From contig OZ038382.1 in assembly GCA_964036045.1 (NCBI GenBank), forward strand, positions 145,712,961 to 145,776,960: a DNA stretch of 64,000 nucleotides. Reading direction: 5' to 3'. Source of the DNA: Eutreptiella sp. 'Long Island Sound 2002'. Lineage: Eukaryota > Euglenozoa > Euglenophyceae > Eutreptiales > Eutreptiaceae. This document shows, one piece after another, positions 54,415 to 64,000 of this stretch (its first letter is position 1; each line of letters opens with the position of its first letter). Below the pieces are notes generated by a model, which did not search any database, was not told the DNA's origin, and worked only from the letters and a program-made list of their open reading frames with translations. The position numbers were made by a program, and so were the translations under genes.

Positions 54415-55240
54415 ACCTGCACCTGCTGCAAACGCACAGGGCTCAGAAGTACCCGGCTCCGGTGGCGGGTACTGTACGCACAAACGTACCCACAATGTAC
54501 CCATGGCAAGGAAAAATGGGGGAAAATGGGGGAAAATGGGGGAAAATGGGGGGAAATGGGGGGGAAATGGGGGAAAATGGGGGAAAATGGGGGAAAATAA
54601 GGAAACTTGGGTGGTGCAACCGGTCCCCTTTCCCCCCATTTCCTCCCCATTTCCTCCCCATTTTCCCCCATTTTTCCCAATTTCCCCCCATTTTTCCCCA
54701 TTTTTCCTCAGGAGCTTTCCCCATTTTTCCCCATTTTTCCTCGGGAGCTTTCACCGATGCGCCCCCCCCACAGCCTTGTTGCCAACCTAAACCTTGATTT
54801 TTGGCCTTTTCAGCCCCTAAATTTCCCATTTTTCCACCAAGCAATCTGAATTTCCCTCATTTACCCCCATTTTCCCCCATTTTTCCTACCTTGGCCTATT
54901 TCCCGGATGGTGTTCCGCTAAACGTACCCAAACTGGGTACTTCTGAGCCCTGAACGCAGTTTGATGTTGCATGCACTGTCCTCTGGATCATGTGCGCAGT
55001 CTTGGCTGCAGCAGATCCCATCCCTCCCAGAAGAGCAGGGTGAACCATCCCAGAGCTCTGAAAAATTGAACACTCATTTGTGATTCCATAAAAAGCCGGT
55101 TGAGGACTGTGTGTGGCCCTGAGCCACCTTAAGAGATCTGTGAGAGTTCTCAAAGTCAGGACTTGGCAGCGGGATTGTGCTGAGAGACAACTCCCACCCC
55201 AGGGTGTGGTGGTGCTATTGTTGGTAGGGGTAAGCAACAA
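54415..55240 (-). pseudogene. candidate exon with perfect 5' splice donor, split by a MITE
   Basis: The minus strand has GCAGGTGCAG|GTAAGTACTG with the exon end at about 54415, an ideal GT donor. To the right, the frame 55240-54953 reads QVLTLRTLTDLLRWLRATHS and later AAAKTAHMIQRTVHATSNCV. Removing the 516-bp element at 54437-54952 joins this frame to the donor. Interruption by the element makes the present copy non-functional unless the insert is spliced. The family is unknown. Confidence 0.32.
54437..54952. mobile_element. MITE with 18-bp perfect TIRs and 6-bp target duplication
   Basis: CAGGGCTCAGAAGTACCC at 54437-54454 is perfectly inverted at 54935-54952. AACGCA is duplicated directly outside both ends (54431-54436 and 54953-54958). 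Inside, GGGGGAAAAT repeats (54513-54600) face complementary ATTTTTCCCC repeats (54620-54895), giving a long stem. No transposase. Confidence 0.85.
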
Positions 55241-55790
55241 AATTGCTTACCAGCTTTCTGCTGAGTAAAGCTGCAAACTCTGCTGGTCTCACAGCTTTCT
55301 TGCTGCAAGTATGGCAATGTACATCTGGTGTACATTCGGTGTACATCTGGTGTCCCCATTGTATGTGTTCTTGTCACTCTGTCTCCATGACTGTGTGTGT
55401 AAATGTGTGCCGAAGGCACATTTACCAGATTTACCGGATGTCGCACCATGCAAATTGGTAGATGGGTGGGCCCTAATACCGAACCCTAAGTTGAGTCTTA
55501 AAACCCAAGTGTCAAGGCCACACTGTCACACTGTAGGGGGTAGTGGGCAGTGGGGAACCTCCTATTTGTACCTATGGTTCACGGGGATATCTGGTTGTGA
55601 AGTAAGTTAGCGGTGAACTTGCACTCAAAGCGAAGTGATGGATTGTCGTGTCTTTGTGCATGTATTTTGTCCGTGTTGCATGCTAGACAATGTTGTTTTA
55701 TGGTAGGAAGGGGGTTGACATTCATACTTGGGCGTGATTCTACCTTTGAGGTGCTTTTTCAGAAAAAACGAAATGGTCAGTTCACCCTCA
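55241..55790. other. no gene recognised
   Basis: A short direct repeat ACATCTGGTGTACATTCGGTGTACATCTGGTGT lies at about 55321-55352. No supported gene. Confidence 0.45.
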
Positions 55791-55875
55791 CTTCACCTTC
55801 ACTTCCACGGGGGGGACGTCACCTCGCTTGTATATGCGACTCCCACCCCCAATAGAAGTGGGCCGAAGGCCCCCA

Positions 55876-55907
<32 letters not shown>

Positions 55908-56240
55908 TTGGAGGGGGGCATTGGAGGGGGGGGGGGGGTCAGGGAGGGGCGATGGGGGGGGGGCGGTTGGGAGGGTCGGCTGGGGGGGGGTCCAGGTGAG
56001 GCGATTTGGGGTGGTGGGTTGGGGGGCGGGGGGGGGGGCATCATTGCTCTCCATTTTGGACCCCAACACTCACTCTAACCCGAGCCTCGAGTGAGAGCTA
56101 GGGCTAGGGGCAGGGCTAGGGTTAGGGCGGGTGATGGTTAGGGTTAGGGTCACCGAGCTGGTGGAACCAGTCTTGGTTTTATAACCCTTTTTAGTGTCTA
56201 GGGTGGACCTACCAGGTTTAGCAGCAGCAGCAGCAGCAGC

Positions 56241-56283
<43 letters not shown>

Positions 56284-57622
56284 GCAGCACGCGCGAAATG
56301 GGTAAAAATCAGAATTCCGTCGTGGTGCTTTGGATTTGGTTGAAATTTTGGTGGATGATACCTATGGGTGTGAAGTACAATCACACAAAGTTTGAGCGAG
56401 AAACTCAACGGTGGCGGCCAGGAACGGGATTCGCAACTGGCGGACCTCAGTTTCAAAAACTGCGGTTTAGGGCCAAAAACAGCCATTTTCGGGCCAAAAA
56501 AGCCCTAGAACACATTCAAAACGGCCAAACGAAGGGAAACGGTGGATACACTCCACGTGCCGCTTGACTTCCCCGTGTCAACGAGCTCTTTGCGGCCCTC
56601 TAACTCCATGATATGTCCCGGAAACGGCCCAAAAAGGCCCCCAAAAGCTCCAACTGCCGAGAGCCACAAACCAAGAATAGGCCATATCTTTGGCTACATG
56701 GCTCAAAATGCGATTCCGAGGGCACCTACTCCACCCGCAATCCCCCACTTTTTGTGGTTTCCACCCCTCAGAATTGCCCAAACGAACGCCTAGACCCCAA
56801 TACCTAGCCCCAGTAGGCTGCGGCAAGCTGCAAGCTCAAGCCCAAACACATGGGTGCCCAAATGGGTCAAAAGGGTCCAATAGGGGCAAAAAGATGACTT
56901 TTCTCAAAAATGATCCTAGACCATGTGCAACGCTAAAAACAAGTGTTTTTGGACCGTTTTGAGCTTGTGGTGGCCCATTTTGGTCCTCCAAAAATCCCAA
57001 AATGCCTTCAAAATGGGCTGTTTTGGGACCAAAAATGGGTCAAAAATGGGTCAAAACCGCATTTTTCCAAACCTCATCCTAGACCATTGCCGGTGCACAA
57101 ACGGGTGAAATGAGCCCATTTTGAGCCCATTTTGGGGCATTTTGGCCCCTAAGAAGTACAAAAAGCCTTGAAAGTGGGCCTTGTGGTGATGGGGATCACT
57201 TGCATGCTGATTTCACTTTGTCAAGAGCCATCAATGTGTGAATCATTCTTGATGTCCCTCACCATTCATAGCTAATGTTCCCTCCCCCACCAGCTCGGTC
57301 CCAATATTCAGTCTTGATTAGGGTTAGGGTTAGGGTTGGGGTCAAGGGTAAGGTTTGGTTAGGAGTAGGCTTAGGGTTGGGGTGGGCATTAGAGTCAAGG
57401 TTGGATTCAAGGATAGTGTTGGGGTCCAAAGTGGACAAAATGGGCAAGGGGAATGAAAAGAAAAAAATTTCGGGTGCCTTCGGCGCCACCATATGTATGG
57501 CCAATAGCTGTTGACCCTTGGCAACTAAATGGGCCCGGAGGGACGGGAGGGGGGGGGGGGAGGGCGGGGGAGTCGCGTACCAGAACCGAGGAGACGTCCC
57601 CCCAGTGTTCACTTCACCTTCC
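55791..57622. mobile_element. poly-G-ended element E3 carrying one satellite unit
   Basis: Left TTCACTTCCACGGGGGGGAC followed by GTCACCTCGCTTGTATATGCGACTCCC (55797-55843) is mirrored at 57569-57622, read inverted as GGTGAAGTGAACACTGGGGG followed by GACGTCTCCTCGG..TACGCGACTCCC. G-rich blocks, including a run of about 28 G, lie inside the left end and a smaller one inside the right. The interior is one complete 1.18-kb unit flanked by TTAGGG-like tracts. Confidence 0.7.
56150..57335 (+). repeat. single 1.18-kb satellite unit
   Basis: Same order of blocks as the array units, from CACCGAGCTGGTGGAACCAG through the AGC/AAGC microsatellite and CACGCGCGAAATGG to CCCCCACCAGCTCGGTCCCA. It is closest to unit 10 in the GTGGATGATACC and GAGCGAGAAACTC variants. 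TTAGGG-like repeats lie on both sides (56098-56148 and 57317-57338). Confidence 0.92.
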
Positions 57623-58279
57623 CGGTGACAGCTCATAGCAAGCTCACTAAAGCTCACTGAAAGTTCACTGAAAGCTCACTGAGGTTCACCGAAAGCTCAC
57701 CGCAAGCGAATTGCACACATAATGCGCACGGTTCCACCTCTTCCCCTCTCCCAACCCTTCCCTCCCTCCCATATTCACCCTCCCATCTCACATTCTCATC
57801 TTCCTTCTTGTTATCAGGCCCTTTTTGCACAGTATGTTGCCTGCAGGGGGGGCGACTAAAAGCAGTCCTGATGCGACACCCCCCCAGCTATCTGCCAACA
57901 CTGGTGGGGGGGGGGGGGCTGGGGGGGGGGGGAGTTTGGGGGGGGTCGGCTGGAGGGGGGGGGGGGGGGTTCGGCCGTGGGGGGGAGGGTGTACCCTTTG
58001 CGAATGGCCGGTAAGGGAACTTTTGAATGGGGAGCGAAAATCGCGCGAATATGGGTGCACAAATGACGGTTCTGGCCAACAACGACTATTTTCATAGAGT
58101 TGGGATGGTAGCAATATTTCTAAAGATTCAAAAAAATTAAAATCCGGGTGCCTCCGAAAAGAAATGGCCCCTTTTTGAGACGCTATAGTGCCACGGTGCC
58201 CCACAAAATGCCTATTCCTACCGCGAGCTTTCCCTGTGTTTGCGGCGCCATTGCGAACGTGAATATGCAGCAAATTTGC

Positions 58280-58301
58280 GCGAAAATCACACGATTTTCG
58301 C
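58280..58301. repeat. GCGAAAATC-N4-GATTTTCGC palindrome, copy 1
   Basis: Nine-base inverted arms around ACAC. An identical-arm copy lies at 59131-59152, and half-sites occur near 58036, 60737 and 62795. Confidence 0.75.
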
Positions 58302-59130
58302 ATTCATTTTTTAGTACGCGCGCACCTCCACCGTGTGGCGTGCACCAACCCAAGTACTCAGAGCCACCACAGGCCATGGTCGCATGTCCGCATGTCCGAG
58401 GCCCGCCGCTTACGGTCTGAAACGCTGTGAGAGGACATGTACATAGTTGAGGTCACTAAGTGCCCTCTTGCGGGCACGCCGCGCCAATTGCGGCAGTGTC
58501 ACGGGCCCTTGTCCACGCATGGACCTCTTGGTGACATCCCACCCCTCCCAACAGAGGCTGTCATCTATCTATGGTGTGGTTGTCAACCACAACCTGCACA
58601 CCTAGGCGGCCACGTAGGAGGCTTAGGCCCCCGCTATTGCGCAGCATGCGCTTTAGCCTACGGTGGTTGCCTTCCATGGCAAAGCATGAAAATTTGGAGA
58701 GGATTCTCCACTTGCGGGCAAAGAAATACATGTGGTCAATCCACAAATGTGACCACAGCAGCTTAGGCCTTTGTAACACTAAGTGCGCCTTGCCCATTCT
58801 TATACTACATAGGGTGCACCTAGCTCCCGGGAGACGATGTCTTCGAACGATTGGAGTCGGCGTGCCTTGTGTTGTCTGGACTTGAAATGGGAGAAGGGGC
58901 TCCTTCGCTCCACTGCCACGGGGCATGAGAATAACACAGCACTGGCAAGAAACATGTGGTAGAACATAGCAGGTCACTTCATATTGTGCAGGGTGCAGCC
59001 TGTGGCAATTTGCAGCGGACTCAAGTGCAACTCACAGCCATCCGGAAATGCACAACAAAATTGTTGGAAAATTGTTCAAAAATCGCGAGTGTCTGAAAGG
59101 CTTAATTGGAAGTCCTCGTGCATGAATCGT

Positions 59131-59152
59131 GCGAAAATCGCGTGATTTTCGC
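59131..59152. repeat. GCGAAAATC-N4-GATTTTCGC palindrome, copy 2
   Basis: Same nine-base arms around GCGT. Confidence 0.75.
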
Positions 59153-59399
59153 AACATTGTTCACAAATGTAATTTGCAAAGGTCGCAACCTTCGTGACAC
59201 CGTTCCAAATGGAACGCAAAACGCTTACAAGGCCTCTACGGGCTGCCCTGGCTCCCCTAGCCCCCACTGTTGCCCGTCCCCAATCCCGCAGGGTATTTGG
59301 GGATCGAAAAATCGGGGTGCTGGCAGCCTTCAACATGGTCTCCATGGGGTACTTGGAGGCCACATTGTCATGGGCTGACATTGTCTTCCCATAGTCGGG

Positions 59400-62300
59400 G
59401 AGGAGAGTTTACAGAGTGGGCCCCCCGCCCGCTTGCTGCGACAGTAATAGTCGCACTGTCAAACCCACCGCGGACAGTTGGCCCTTGGCGGCCTCGGCTT
59501 GCTGCCGCCAAGCCTGGGCAGCACCGAAGAGGTATTGCAAAGCCTCCCCCTTCCCCCCCGCGGTCCCCACCCCCTGCTGCTGCTACCGCTGCACCGGCCC
59601 CTTTGACCTGCGTGCCTCCAAATCCTTCACCCGCGTGCGGAGCTGGTCCCTCTCCGTCTCCGCCGCCTTCGCCGCGTCCCGGGCCCGCTGGGCATCCTCC
59701 AGCTTCCCCCTCAGCTGCAAAACCTCCCCCTCCGGAAGGACTGCCCGCTGTTGCCACTGGGGCTAGGCCTGGCGCTGCTGCTGCCAATCCGCCACTTGGG
59801 CAGTGGGGGGGACGGCGCGGATGTTGGGGAGAGGGGGGGGCGTCCTCTAGGCCTTGCGGGGCCGCCCCACGCCCCTTCCCCTCGAGCCCTTGGAACCCGC
59901 GCTGTTGCGCGAGCGGGCGTCATCGTTCCCCCGTTTGTCGTCGTTGCCCCCCACCTCCACCGCCCCCAACTCCCTGGAGTGCACCCGGGTGTCCCCCTAC
60001 GCATGGGAGCGCATCATGAGCCATGCATGGTCCATGTGCGCCTCCATGTGATCCCCCCACTCCCTTACCCCGGTGATCGGCAACACCCCCTGCCGAACTA
60101 GCTACCCCTCAGCCACCCCCTGCCTCACCCGAAATGCCGTCTCCACTTTCCAATGGCCCCCCTGCAACCGGTACGTGTACGGCCACGAGTTGCCCCCCCT
60201 CCTTCAGCTGCACCCCTGACGCCATGGTGATAGCGTAGGGGAATGAACTGCGGAGGGGGGAGGTATGCTCCCAAGCCTACGTCTCCGCGTCCACCTCCCA
60301 CGTGGCAGCCACAAACTCCACCCTCGCCCTTTTCCGCCCTGGGAGCTACAACTTCCACGTGAAGGGGGGCTGCACACGCAACATCGACAGGACAGTGATG
60401 GCGGGGGCGTTAGCCGGGGATCTTGGTGGCACCCGTGTGGGCATTGGGCTAAGCCACAACTGCAGCCTAGGAAGGCGGCGGGGCAGCCGGGGCAGCCTGG
60501 GCGGCAGAGACATCCCGGGTGCTGCTCGAGGGAATGTCCTCTTGGGGGAAAAAATGGACGCAACCCGCCTTGCCACCGCCGGGGTCTGCGGGGCCATAGG
60601 GCACCATAGCAGAGCCAAATCGCGGCTGCGTACGGCGCAGCGCACAGGGTTCAGGCTCCCAACAATTCCACGTCTCCTATACACAAACAGTGATCGTGGA
60701 AGAGCAAACACAATTATAATATCCAAAAGTTGTATGAAAATCGCGTGAAGTTCGCAAACGGGAAGCAAGTAGCGAAGAAACGATGCAGTGCGCACCAAGA
60801 GCACAATCACACGAAAATGGTGCGAGTTTCGGGTTCGGCAACAAGCAATTTGTTGGCATACCTCGCATTCGCATGGACATCGAATAGTCCATCCCCCTTT
60901 CTTTGCCTGCTTTGCGTTTGTGAACGGCGGCGCATCGTTGAGGAGCTGCCACGCGCTCGCGGGCCATTCAGGGGGCAGGGGGCCACCGATCGCCCACTGC
61001 ACCAGGGCATCGCCGTCTGTCCGCTTGTCCTTCGCTAGCTCCAACCGGTACGGGTCCCGCCAGAGGACAACCTCCCTGCCACGGACTGGAACGGTGTGGA
61101 GACCCGCCGCGGAGCGGGTGACGAAAGTGGGGTGGTGGGTGCACACGGGGGGACCTGCTAGTGCCGGGGGGTCGGGGGGGGGGGGTGAAAACATCATCCC
61201 GGAGGTCCTCCACGGCTAGCCCCAAATGGGCCTCCAACCCCCCCCAAAAAAAAGAAGTTGGCCATACGTGGGGACCTCCTGCTGCTCAAGGGTCCCCAAA
61301 AATTTTCTTCGGAAGCGGGTTAGTGGGGGGGTCAAGGTAGATGGCGTTGGGTTGCACGTTGACATGCTTTTTGTCGAGGGTCCACTGCGTGAACAAGGCC
61401 CCTTGCGTCTCTTGGCCGGGGGGGGGACCATGGTGGCGGGCGGTGCTCACCATAATGAGGACCTCCCCTTGGTTGAGGAGGACCTCGTCCCACCTCTCCA
61501 CCTAGGCCTCCCCCAAGGCCGTTCACGCCTAAATGCTCAGGCGGTATTGGGGGGAGAGGGCCACAAAAGTGGAGAGGTGGCAGTCCGACTTGACCGGTCG
61601 GACGGGGGGAGGATGTGGGGGCCGGTTGAGGTGTCCATGTGGGCCAGCTAATCGCCGGACTCCGCACCAAACACGATGAAGGAACCGGGGGGCATGGGGT
61701 GAATGGATGCGAAGAATCCTGTCCTTCGGCTTGGTTACGAGTTTTTTGAACACGCTACCAGCCAGGGCCTCTGTCTCAGACGGTCTAGACTGGCAGAGCT
61801 AGGGCAGGGAGATATCGGCCCTTTGTTTTTCCACGGCTTTTTTGTAAAACACAACATCGAAAAACCGTGGTACTTTATCCCCCCCCCCCCGCCCCAGACT
61901 TTCTCCACCCGTTCCCAAGCCACCTTGCAGTCAGCGGAACTGAGGGTGTCGCCATTCACCGTATACCCAAGCCCATCAACAAAGTTGATGGGCATGGGAG
62001 GTGCGGGACGGTCGGGTGGAGGGAGGGGTTAGGGGTTGCATAGGCGGGGGGGTCCGGCAAGGGGGCGGTTCGCAAAGGAGGTTTGGGGGGAAATGAAGGG
62101 GGGGAGGGTCGGACAATCCCCGATACCAACTCAACCCACGCATTTGATGAAGCGTGGGAAGAGTGCTGTCGGGGATGTTGTGGAGGGGGGGCACCTCAAC
62201 GTGGGCGGGGAAGATCCCCAAGTCATCCCACCACTGAGCAGAGGCGGTCTGCCACTGAAAGGGGAAAGAAGAATGATCCCCCTTCGGTTCATCAGCACGG

Positions 62301-62920
62301 AAGTACTCGTTCAGGGCAATCATATCCATGCGCTGTGGGCAGTGGACGAGGTTAGTGGTGGGATAGATGGTGCAAACCCCTCATTTCAACTAGCCTGACC
62401 CGTGCATAGACATGACCCTCAAGGGGGAGTCAACTGTTTTGGGGGCGGGGATAAGGCGGACGGCCCTCAACTCGAGGTTGTTGCCACAAGTCTGCGGCCC
62501 AGCCCTTCTTGCGAAGAGCACCCGCACGCTCGGGTTCCCTCATGTCAATATGGATGAGGGTGGTGGAGGGGTCCAAACCCGTTGCCCAATTCACCACCTC
62601 CCACACAAATAGGCTCCCTGTGTATGTGGCCTCCTCTAGCGTGGGCAGGGGGCGGGGGAGGGCGAGGAAGTGGCTGTGGGTGTCGGCGATTGGGTCAGGG
62701 AGGCTACCATGTTGTGAAAGTGCCATTGCAAGAGAAATCAGGGTTGCACAGGGGGACAAAACCATGGAAAGGTGCCGAACTTGAAAAACATTGGGCATAT
62801 TCGCGCAATCTTTGCACGAATGGGAATTACATGTGAATGCTAACGAGACACGTGTACGAGACATGTGAATATGCGCACGAATGTAACAACTTTTTGCGAA
62901 TCCAAGCGGCGTTAGCAACC
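59400..62920 (-). pseudogene. long decayed coding tract, unrecognised
   Basis: Minus-strand segments read as protein in changing frames: about 62655-62490 (GSLFVWEVVNWATGLDPSTT then LIHIDMREPERAGALRKKGW), 62329-62110 (MDMIALNEYFRADEPKGDHS, SFPFQWQTASAQWWDDLGIF), 61995-61800 (PINFVDGLGYTVNGDTLSSA), 61480-61290 (EVLIMVSTARHHGPPPGQET, QWTLDKKHVNVQPNAIYLDP) and 61130-60900 (VVLWRDPYRLELAKDKRTDG, AIGGPLPPEWPASAWQLLND). The constant direction and amino-acid character suggest one former protein of about 1000 residues, broken by poly-G expansions, stops and frameshifts. I cannot name the family. Its place inside E4 makes an element-encoded protein possible. Confidence 0.4.
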
Positions 62921-63329
62921 ACTCGAGCTATATTTTGCGTGTTTTTAATTTTTTTAATTTTTGGCGAAGTAAGCACGGCAAACGGGCAAACGGGAACAAA
63001 ATTATGGGCAAAACGGGCCAAAAGTCAGCGACGTGTGCATGTTCATTCAAAAGTGCGGTTCGCAAGGGTACAATGGTTCCTAAGGTGGGGTGGCATGCGG
63101 GCAACCCACTACTACCATTTGCATACCTCCAGGGGGAATGTGTGTCTGGGGGTTTGAGGGTTCGGAGGTATGTATGTGATAATAGCACTTTCTCATCTTT
63201 GCGGGGAAGAAAATCTTAAGGGTCGCCACACTATGTAACCACCGGTGTTTGCCACTGAAAGCTTTGGGACTGCAATGGAGCCGGGGAAGAGCTCCGAATG
63301 CAAGATCTTCACTTCGCAATAAACGGCAT

Positions 63330-63372
63330 TTGTATAGCGCCTCATCTTGCTAATCTGGCGCTCAAAACATGG
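63330..63372. repeat. second copy of the TTTGTATAGCGCC motif
   Basis: CATTTGTATAGCGCCTCATCTTGCTAATCTGGCGCTCAAAA matches 48474-48514 with a few changes. GGCGCTATACAAATG and GCGCC...GGCGC can pair internally. Confidence 0.65.
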
Positions 63373-63796
63373 ATGGTTTGATGAAAGGGAAGCATGCACA
63401 AAAAAACTTCGGCGCAGTTGGCGCAATGGCCCCGACCCCATTATCTCTCAAAACCCGGGGTGGGGGGTGTCACATACAACGACCCCCCCCCCCCCACTGT
63501 GGTTGCTTGCGCATGTGGTCGACCCCAACGTTTCTAAGGTGTTTGAGGCTGGGTGATTCGGCCTGGTGCCCCATGTCCTCTTAATGAGGCATGGTACGAG
63601 GGTATGATTTCATCGGACCTTAGCCCTTTGCAACAGACAGACGGACAGACGTACACATAACTAAAGAAGAAAAACGGAACAGTATCCGGTATCCGCATGG
63701 AAAACCGGGGAAAATGGGAGGTATCCGTAAAAACGGGTAACTAGGGTTGCCATTGTCAAGGTACCGCAAAGTACTGATAGGGATCACGTTACACTA

Positions 63797-63905
63797 CCCC
63801 TTGCCCCGTGCAGTGAGGCAGTGTACTAAAGGAGTTGCACTGCCCACTGCCCCACTGCCCCTTGCAGTGAGGTAGTGTACTAAAGGATCCACACTGCCTA
63901 CTACT
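63797..63905. repeat. two tandem ~60-bp units
   Basis: GCAGTGAGGCAGTGTACTAAAGGAGTTGCACTGCC and GCAGTGAGGTAGTGTACTAAAGGATCCACACTGCC are adjacent copies. No gene in the last 500 bp. Confidence 0.7.
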
Positions 63906-64000
63906 CCTCTGTACAGAAAGCGGTTTCAGTAGCCACATTGACGGTTGCAAAGCGGTTTGAGGGTGGTGTGGGGTGGGCAAAAGTGGCTGGGGCCCTGATA

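Larger units (their letters stand above)
57846..63505. mobile_element. candidate large poly-G-ended element E4
   Basis: The left cassette (57846-57965; CGACTAAAAGCAGTCCTGATGCGACACCCCCC and long G runs) is nearly the same as the left end of E1. The right cassette (63440-63505; TCTCAAAACCCGGGG..GGGGTGTCACATACAACGACC) is nearly the same as the right end of E1. The 5.6 kb between contains decayed coding sequence on the minus strand. Pairing these two ends is an inference. Confidence 0.35.

Noticed and set aside
55860-56060. Glycine-rich or proline-rich proteins over the G-run block
   Set aside because: They are translation of poly-G and poly-C in any frame.
1109-63490. The G/C homopolymers as sequencing or assembly artefacts
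   Set aside because: Run lengths may be inaccurate, but the runs occur at the same place in independent copies of elements and within matching inverted termini, so their presence is real.

Overview
The window looks like nuclear DNA of a eukaryote with a large, repeat-dense, gene-poor genome, most likely a unicellular alga or other protist. The evidence is very low coding density, remains of several reverse-transcriptase (RT) lineages, many short inverted-repeat DNA transposons, minisatellites, TTAGGG-like interstitial tracts, and a CAG|GTAAGT-type splice donor. There are no operons, ribosome-binding sites or bacterial genes. I cannot assign a lineage from sequence alone. More than 25 runs of ten or more G or C are present, and many of them sit at the ends of mobile elements.

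Only three stretches read as intact host genes, all on the minus strand. They are a NYN/YacP-like ribonuclease gene running off the left edge (1-653), a StrG/phytanoyl-type 2-oxoglutarate Fe(II) oxygenase (4126-5067), and an aldo/keto reductase (21027-21995). The rest is mobile DNA and its debris: an RNase H fragment (2.7-3.0 kb), a TA-flanked element with a transposase-tail-like exon (5.6-6.1 kb), an RT fragment (about 14 kb), a non-LTR RT broken as an inversion (19.9-20.4 kb), another RT-like reading frame (29.05-29.6 kb), a Ty3/gypsy integrase tail (45.4-45.9 kb), SINE-like repeats (50.5-50.9 kb), and several small foldback elements.

The dominant structure is a tandem array of a ~1.18 kb unit at 31.93-46.5 kb (12 copies). 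A four-unit block of ~4.69 kb within it is duplicated almost exactly. A single copy of the same unit lies at 56.15-57.33 kb, and a diverged copy with expanded sub-repeats lies at 22.57-23.64 kb. The array and the single copy are each enclosed by inverted G-rich termini with a common core (ATGCGACACCCCCC, or GGGGGGACGTCTCCTC). Equivalent termini enclose 47.59-48.81 kb and perhaps 57.85-63.5 kb. I therefore propose an uncharacterised family of poly-G-ended transposable elements whose cargo includes the 1.18 kb satellite unit. This is the best candidate here for something undescribed.

Between these landmarks, 6-19 kb, 24.5-29 kb and 58-63 kb hold short minisatellites and coding-like fragments with stops and frameshifts, which I read as old repeats. 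All similarity statements are pattern recognition without a database search.
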